DNA of 43,915 nucleotides, from assembly GCA_946482655.1 (NCBI GenBank), contig CAMLSA010000016.1:1-43915 (forward strand). Direction: 5' to 3'. The notes under the pieces are model-generated. The model was given only the letters and a program-made list of their open reading frames with translations, was not told the origin of the DNA and searched no databases. The stretch is from an uncultured Sphingomonas sp. (GTDB lineage: Bacteria; Pseudomonadota; Alphaproteobacteria; Sphingomonadales; Sphingomonadaceae). This document shows positions 39,953 through 43,915 of the stretch, piece by piece (within the stretch, counting starts at the first letter, position 1; the number at the start of each line of letters is the position of its first letter). The position numbers and the translations under genes were made by a program.

Positions 39953-40332
39953 GGTTCGGGTGCGTTCCGGCGGAGCGCTGGGCCGACGTCCGGCACTTGC
40001 TGATCCCGGCGATCCTGTGGGCGGGTGAGAAAAGCGAGCGGGATGTCACGGCCGAACTGGAAAGCGGGATGGCGCAGTTATGGATCGGCGAGGACGACGA
40101 GGTCCGTTGCGGCGTCGTAACCTGCCTGGCGCGAACCGTCCGCGGGCTGGTCTGCGAGATATGGCTGATGGGCGGGTGCGAGCGCGCCAGATGGCTTCAC
40201 TTCATCGACCGCATCGAGAGCAGCGCGCGGGAGCGAGGGTGCATCGCGATCGAATTGACCGGCCGGAAGGGTTGGGCGCGCATGCTGCCCCAATATCGGC
40301 TGAAGGCCGTTGTACTGGAAAGGAAATTGTAG
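39949..40332 (+). CDS. GNAT-like internal virion protein
   Basis: A 127-residue protein (MRFGCVPAERWADVRHLLIP ...). The middle AQLWIGEDDEVRCGVVTCLARTVRG and the C-terminal IDRIESSARERGCIAIELTGRKGWARMLPQYRLK correspond to the GNAT-like fold of podovirus internal virion proteins (T7 gp13 type). The acetyl-CoA loop is not obvious, so it is likely structural, not enzymatic. It overlaps the 75-residue gene by 4 nt (ATGA). Confidence 0.65.
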   Translation: MRFGCVPAERWADVRHLLIPAILWAGEKSERDVTAELESGMAQLWIGEDDEVRCGVVTCLARTVRGLVCEIWLMGGCERARWLHFIDRIESSARERGCIAIELTGRKGWARMLPQYRLKAVVLERKL

Positions 40333-40334
40333 CG

Positions 40335-41549
40335 ATGGGCAGCAAGAAGACCAAGGTGAAGAACGAGCCATGGGCTCCGGCGCAGCCTTATATCCTGAAG
40401 GGGATGGAGCAGACATCGAAGACCTTCGACGAGAACCAGCCGCGCCTTCAAGACATGTCGAGGCAGGCCTATGACGCCTTTGGACGGATGGCGCCCAGCG
40501 CCTTTGCCGCGACCCCATTCGTCGATAATGCCCAGGCGGCAGCGCAGACCATCTCCAACGGCTTCTTCCTGGGGAATAATCCCGGGCAGCGGACCTATGA
40601 GCGAATGCAGAATGCGGGGGGCGGGGGAGGACTGTTCGGGTCGAAGCACGCTTCGGATCCGTCAACCGGCCTCTTGCGCAACATGGCGACCGCCAATCCC
40701 GCGGGCGCGGCTCTCGCCGCCGGCGGCGGCAATCCGGCGACGCACTTCGCATCGAACGTCGCCGGGGGCGGTTATCTGAACCAGCAGCCTTCGGCCGGGC
40801 TCTATTCGGGAATGATGGACCGGTCCTATTCGACGTCCAATCCCTATCTGGAGGATATGATCCGCCAGACCGGGGAGGACGTGCGCACCAACGCCAATCG
40901 CATGTTCGCCGCGCGCGGCATGGGATCGGGCGTTTCATCGGCCTTTGCCGACGTGATGAGCCGGAACCTGGCCGACAGCGGCAACAGCCTCCGTTATCAG
41001 AATTACAACGATGCGGAAAATCGCCGGCTGCAGGCCGCGAGCCAATCCGACGCGGCATGGAGCGGCGAGCGCGGGCGGATGGATTCCGCGACCGGTCAAT
41101 TGTCTTCCGATTACAATGCGGCACAGGATCGATCGCTTCAGGCGGCGCAATCGGATGCGCAGCAGCGCCTCGCGGCGGCCCAGCAGCTCGGGGGGCAGTA
41201 TAACCAGGCGCAGGATCGTTCGCTGGAGGCGGCGAAGGCGAGCGATGCGGCGCGCAGCGACCAGGTGCAGCAAATGCTCGCGGCGCTTGGGCTTACGGGC
41301 GGCCTGCGCGATGCCGAATATGCCGGCGTCGCGCCGGCGATCAACCTGCTCAATACGGCGGGGGATCTGCCTTATGTCGGCGTCGGCGCGCTCAACGGCA
41401 ATATCCGGACGGCTTCGAACGGTTACGGCGTACAGACGACCAAGACGAGCGGGGGGCTCGGCGGCTTTATGGGGACTGCTCTCGGAGAGTTCGGCAAGAC
41501 GATCGGCGGTGGTCTGGGCACCAGTGTTGCCAACAAGATAAAGTTCTAG
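40335..41549 (+). CDS. Ala/Gln-rich ejection-type virion protein
   Basis: A 404-residue protein, low complexity, rich in Ala, Gly, Gln and Ser. The middle has two nearly identical repeats: SDYNAAQDRSLQAAQSDAQQ and QYNQAQDRSLEAAKASDAAR. A glycine-rich hydrophobic C-terminus follows (GGLGGFMGTALGEFGKTIGGGLG). This composition is usual for P22 ejection proteins (gp7/gp20/gp16 class), which enter the cell with the DNA. ATG 40335 starts 2 bp after the GNAT-like gene. A terminator follows at 41583. Confidence 0.65.
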   Translation: MGSKKTKVKNEPWAPAQPYILKGMEQTSKTFDENQPRLQDMSRQAYDAFGRMAPSAFAATPFVDNAQAAAQTISNGFFLGNNPGQRTYERMQNAGGGGGLFGSKHASDPSTGLLRNMATANPAGAALAAGGGNPATHFASNVAGGGYLNQQPSAGLYSGMMDRSYSTSNPYLEDMIRQTGEDVRTNANRMFAARGMGSGVSSAFADVMSRNLADSGNSLRYQNYNDAENRRLQAASQSDAAWSGERGRMDSATGQLSSDYNAAQDRSLQAAQSDAQQRLAAAQQLGGQYNQAQDRSLEAAKASDAARSDQVQQMLAALGLTGGLRDAEYAGVAPAINLLNTAGDLPYVGVGALNGNIRTASNGYGVQTTKTSGGLGGFMGTALGEFGKTIGGGLGTSVANKIKF

Positions 41550-41582
41550 CTGGGCCTTCAAATCCGTCAAACGACAACTATC

Positions 41583-41612
41583 GGGCGGCTGCGTGAGCCG
41601 CCCTTTTATTTT
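41583..41612 (+). terminator. Rho-independent terminator
   Basis: GGGCGGCT (41583-41590), loop GCGTG, AGCCGCCC (41596-41603), then TTTTATTTT (41604-41612). Strong intrinsic terminator between the ejection-type gene and the fibre-like gene. Confidence 0.85.
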
Positions 41613-41624
41613 CGGGATCTTCAT

Positions 41625-42200
41625 ATGCCCAAATCGAGCATCGGCGACTATGACACGGTCGCCGCCAACAACAGCGATGTCGGAGGCATCAACATCGCCG
41701 AAGGCTGCCCCGCGGCCGGCATAAATAATGCGCTCAGGGAGTTGATGGCGCAGATCGCCGCCTGGCGCGATGGCGCCATCACCGCGCTCCTGCCCAAGGC
41801 CGGCGGGACCATGACCGGCAATCTCTCCGACATGGGTTCGGGGTCGACGGTTAAGGATCCGGGCGGCGCGGCGCAATCCGTCGGTTATCGCAACATTCCG
41901 TCCAATCCGCGGAGCACGGGCTACACGATCGCCCTCGCCGACATCGGAAAATGCGTCGACATCACGACCGGCGGGGTCACGATCCCGTCCAATGCGACCG
42001 TCGCCTTCGCGGTGGGCGATACCATATCCATCTATAACAACGGCGGCTCGGCGCAGACCATCACGCAGGGCTCGGGCGTCACCCTTCGGCTGGCGGGAAC
42101 GGCCACGACCGGGAATCGAACCCTCGCCCAAAGGGGATGGTGTTCGGTGCGGAAGGTAGGGTCCGACGAATGGGTCTCCTCCGGCTCGGGGCTCAGCTGA
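41625..42200 (+). CDS. Tail fibre/spike-associated protein
   Basis: A 191-residue protein. N-terminal DYDTVAANNSDVGGINIAEG and NNALRELMAQIAAWRDG are common at the start of phage tail-fibre proteins. AGGTMTGNLSDMGSGST is the fibre repeat turn motif. The C-terminal half is strand-rich (GGVTIPSNATVAFAVGDTISIYNN). It probably attaches to the tail. It begins 12 bp after the terminator, so it needs its own promoter, not identified here. Its TGA overlaps the next ATG (TGATG). Confidence 0.7.
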   Translation: MPKSSIGDYDTVAANNSDVGGINIAEGCPAAGINNALRELMAQIAAWRDGAITALLPKAGGTMTGNLSDMGSGSTVKDPGGAAQSVGYRNIPSNPRSTGYTIALADIGKCVDITTGGVTIPSNATVAFAVGDTISIYNNGGSAQTITQGSGVTLRLAGTATTGNRTLAQRGWCSVRKVGSDEWVSSGSGLS

Positions 42201-42586
42201 TGAGCGGCATCATGCTCGCCACGGTGGGTAAGGTGGAACCCCCCGCGTCTCCGCTGTCGATCGGCGCATCGGTGAGCGGCGGTTCGGTTCCGGTGTCCGT
42301 GAACACCGCATCGGGCAGCAGTCTTTCGCTCCCCGGCGGCGGATCGCGCATATTCAGCGCTGGCGCTTCGGGGGGCAATCCTCCCTACAGCTATAGCTGG
42401 ACCCGGCAGAACACGGGCGCCAAAACGACGCTGGAAAGCGCAGCGGGATCGACAGCCCATATGTCCTGGTCGGGGTTCGTGGTCGGCGAGTATCAGAGCG
42501 TGACGGCGCGGTGCAAGGTGACGGACGGTGACGGCAACACCGCTACGTCGAACACCATCGTCATCGGCATCCAGAGGGCAAGCTGA
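42200..42586 (+). CDS. Ig-like-domain phage protein
   Basis: A 128-residue protein with one Ig/PKD-like beta-sandwich (SLSLPGGGSRIFSAGASGGNPPYSYSWTRQ ... YQSVTARCKVTDGDGNTATSNTIVIGI). The NPPYSYSW and VTDGDGNT segments are typical of such domains on phage surface proteins that bind glycans. ATG 42200 couples to the previous stop; an in-frame ATG at 42170 is an alternative. Its TGA overlaps the next start. Confidence 0.72.
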   Translation: MSGIMLATVGKVEPPASPLSIGASVSGGSVPVSVNTASGSSLSLPGGGSRIFSAGASGGNPPYSYSWTRQNTGAKTTLESAAGSTAHMSWSGFVVGEYQSVTARCKVTDGDGNTATSNTIVIGIQRAS

Positions 42587-42789
42587 TGATCGCCGACCAT
42601 CCAGCTGCCCAGGGTGCGCTCAAGGCCCTCGATACCGCCTCGCTGCTGGTGACGGTGGCGGCCTTCGCGAAGGTACTGCCCGCGCTGGCCGCCTTGCTGT
42701 CCTGCGTCTGGTATCTGATCCGGATCGGGGAGTGGACGGTCACGAAGCTGCGCCGACGCGCGCAGCCCACATGTCCCGCCGACGACTGA
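42586..42789 (+). CDS. Holin-like small membrane protein
   Basis: A 67-residue protein with one long hydrophobic segment (LLVTVAAFAKVLPALAALLSCVWYLIRI, residues about 20-47) and a basic tail (VTKLRRRAQPTCPADD). Position before spanins suggests holin or antiholin. It begins with ATG overlapping the previous TGA. No family is assigned with certainty. Confidence 0.6.
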   Translation: MIADHPAAQGALKALDTASLLVTVAAFAKVLPALAALLSCVWYLIRIGEWTVTKLRRRAQPTCPADD

Positions 42790-42877
42790 TCAAACCCTCC
42801 CATCGGAATCGCCAACGCCGGCCCCTTACCAGCGCGGCCGGCCTCGACTTGTTCATTATAGCTGAAAGGACATTCCT

Positions 42878-43039
42878 ATGCTTGCCGGATACAAGACCTA
42901 TATCACCGCCGCTGTCGCCGTCATCGGTGCCGTCGCTGCCTGGCTGACGGGCGACGCCTCGTTGGTAGAGACCGCCCAGCTCGTGGTGACCGCGGTGCTG
43001 GGGGCGACTATCCGCCACGGCGTCGCCAAGGGCGCCTGA
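42878..43039 (+). CDS. Small membrane protein, second holin-like gene (53 aa)
   Basis: A 53-residue protein beginning MLAGYKTYITAAVAVIGAVA, with two hydrophobic segments (YITAAVAVIGAVAAWL and LVVTAVLGATIR) around GDASLVETAQ. GAAAGGA sits before the ATG, and the TGA overlaps the Rz-like start (TGATG). The two-helix size resembles short holins or pinholins. Together with the 67-residue gene it may form a holin/antiholin pair. Confidence 0.65.
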   Translation: MLAGYKTYITAAVAVIGAVAAWLTGDASLVETAQLVVTAVLGATIRHGVAKGA

Positions 43040-43527
43040 TGCCGGCCTGGGCGCTGCGGCCGCCGCCGCTTCTCACCGGCGCCATGATGACGACCGCCTT
43101 GATGATTGGCCTATGGTTCACCCTTCGCCATATCGAAAAGGTCGCGGATGCCGGGAAGAACAAGGTCGACCGCAGTGCGGTAATGCTGGCCCAGCGGGAG
43201 CAGGAGATCGCCGACCTCAAACGGGCCGTAGCGACCGAACGCCGGCGCGCGACAATCACCGAGGAGAAGAATGATGCCCTGTCATCCGAGCTGGCGAATA
43301 CTCGGCTTCGCGTCGCTGCTCATGTCGAGCGGGTGCGCGACGAAACCGATCGGGCTTTCGGCGAAGGAGCGGATTTGCCCCGCTTTCCCGATGGGGCCGG
43401 ACGCGCTGACGAAGCCGGTGCGGATACCGTCATTTCTGTCTCCGATCTCGACATCTGCGCCGAAAATAGCATCCGACTGATCAACGCGCGGGCGTGGCTC
43501 CGCGAACAACAGAAAGTCTCGCCATGA
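43039..43527 (+). CDS. Rz-like inner-membrane spanin
   Basis: A 162-residue protein. One N-terminal signal-anchor (LLTGAMMTTALMIGLWFTLRHI) is followed by a long helix (AQREQEIADLKRAVATERRRATITEEKNDALSSEL), the i-spanin architecture. It would span the periplasm with an outer-membrane partner and fuse the membranes in the last step of lysis. The start overlaps the previous stop. The partner is encoded within this gene in another frame (43271-43480). No endolysin is seen in the window. Confidence 0.82.
   Translation: MPAWALRPPPLLTGAMMTTALMIGLWFTLRHIEKVADAGKNKVDRSAVMLAQREQEIADLKRAVATERRRATITEEKNDALSSELANTRLRVAAHVERVRDETDRAFGEGADLPRFPDGAGRADEAGADTVISVSDLDICAENSIRLINARAWLREQQKVSP
43271..43480 (+). 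CDS. Rz1-like outer-membrane spanin lipoprotein, embedded in Rz
   Basis: A 69-residue protein in a different frame, wholly inside the Rz gene, as in phage lambda. It has a short lipoprotein signal (GFASLLMSSGC, lipidated Cys at residue 22). The Pro/Ser-rich mature part (KPIGLSAKERICPAFPMGPD ... PSFLSPISTSAPKIASD) suits an o-spanin. GAGGAG at 43261-43266 is spaced 4 nt from the ATG. The -3 position of the lipobox is Ser, not the usual Leu, so it is not ideal. Confidence 0.75.
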   Translation: MMPCHPSWRILGFASLLMSSGCATKPIGLSAKERICPAFPMGPDALTKPVRIPSFLSPISTSAPKIASD

Positions 43528-43915
43528 TCCCTGATGCAGAAATGCGGTTGCTTCGGAAGCTGCGGAAGCCTTCGCTGAGACCCGGGGGAGGATTGGGTTT
43601 GCCCGCGGGCGGCTCCGGCTCCACTATTCCGGCGCTCGATCTCAACTTCCTGACCGGCACGCTGGACAGCAGGATCACATTCACGCGGGGATCGGCGGGG
43701 ACGCGGGTCAATTCGTTTGGCGTGATCGAGAGTGTTGGGACCAATCAGCCTCGGTTTGATTATGATCCGGGGACGCTGGCGCCCAAGGGGTTGCTGATCG
43801 AGGAGCAGCGGACGAACCTTCTGCTCAACGTGACGATCGACGGCGCCAATTTGGCGACGCAGGACATTACTGTGACAGCGGTGGCCCACACCCTCAGTTT
43901 TTACGGGACAGGCGA
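43524..43915 (+). CDS. Tail spike/fibre N-terminal region, truncated by window end
   Basis: At least 130 residues, open at the window end. The N-terminus MIPDAEMRLLRKLRKPSL is followed by the recognisable phage head-spike pattern: LDLNFLTGTLDSRITFTRGSAGTRVNSFGVIE, FDYDPGTLAPKGLLIEEQRTNLLL. Such domains are found at the start of large adsorption proteins that carry glycan-binding or hydrolase domains later. It overlaps the Rz stop as ATGA. It presumably continues well beyond the window. Confidence 0.8.
   Translation, partial: MIPDAEMRLLRKLRKPSLRPGGGLGLPAGGSGSTIPALDLNFLTGTLDSRITFTRGSAGTRVNSFGVIESVGTNQPRFDYDPGTLAPKGLLIEEQRTNLLLNVTIDGANLATQDITVTAVAHTLSFYGTG

Larger units (their letters stand above)
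27301..43915 (+). mobile_element. P22-like prophage (packaging, head, tail, lysis modules), right end outside window
   Basis: All genes from 27.5 kb onward run on the plus strand in the order terS, terL, portal, scaffold, coat, adaptor, gp10-like, small virion proteins, fibre-like, holin-like, Rz/Rz1, tail spike, which matches phage P22 (genes 3-2-1-8-5-4-10). No integrase, repressor or endolysin is seen, and no att site or tRNA could be recognised at the left boundary. The left limit near 27.3 kb is set by the end of the HAD gene and the promoter/terminator pair there. Three AT-richer cassettes interrupt the cluster. Confidence 0.85.

Noticed and set aside
1..43915. CRISPR arrays, rRNA or tRNA genes
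   Set aside because: No regularly spaced direct repeats and no rRNA or tRNA sequence recognised by eye on either strand.

Overview
The window is GC-rich (about two-thirds G+C in most genes) and reads as an alphaproteobacterium, most likely a sphingomonad. The pointers are the SigF/NrsF-type ECF pair, the protein sequences throughout and the many short accessory genes. I had no database access, so the taxon and the family names rest on recognising sequence motifs.

Region 1 (1-5.5 kb) is a metal-stress island built on bufferins. A SigF-type ECF sigma gene and its NrsF (DUF1109) membrane anti-sigma gene sit in the centre. To the left, on the minus strand, runs bufA1 - doxX - NDH-2-like flavoprotein. 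To the right, on the plus strand, runs bufA2 - bufB (MNIO, DUF692) - bufC (DUF2063). All three transcription units begin with a box of the form TGTAAC[C/G]-N16-CG[A/T]A, so the sigma factor probably controls itself and both bufferin operons. Each bufferin gene is followed by a GC-rich intercistronic hairpin. A fourth, slightly weaker box lies 150 bp upstream of a distant DUF3617 gene at 22.35 kb.

Region 2 (5.5-27.3 kb) is ordinary chromosome. It holds a DUF808 membrane protein, a K+ channel with an RCK domain, a COG2509-type flavoprotein, a double retropepsin-TPR protein, an L,D-transpeptidase with an overlapping 36-residue membrane microprotein, a CYTH-CHAD protein, a 2OG-Fe(II) oxygenase, two PilZ proteins, an MFS exporter, a modE-modA-modB-modC molybdate locus, several small proteins, a haem-oxygenase-like diiron protein, a hybrid histidine kinase whose receiver domain is broken by a frameshift, and a large HAD-superfamily protein.

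Region 3 (27.3 kb to the window end) is the packaging, head, tail and lysis part of a P22-like prophage. The order is terS - terL - portal - scaffold - coat - adaptor - gp10-like - small virion proteins - tail fibre-like - holin-like - Rz/Rz1 - start of a tail spike. No integrase or repressor is visible, so the element continues beyond the window. The conserved cluster is interrupted three times by visibly AT-richer cassettes. Two small paralogous genes split terL exactly between its ATPase and nuclease domains. A pretoxin-like gene plus a small membrane-protein gene lie between terL and the portal gene. A toxin-like gene with a TonB-box-like motif plus an acidic immunity-like gene lie between the portal and scaffold genes.

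The two most interesting systems are the SigF-controlled dual-bufferin island with its NDH-2 partner and the toxin/immunity-like cassettes placed inside a virion assembly operon.
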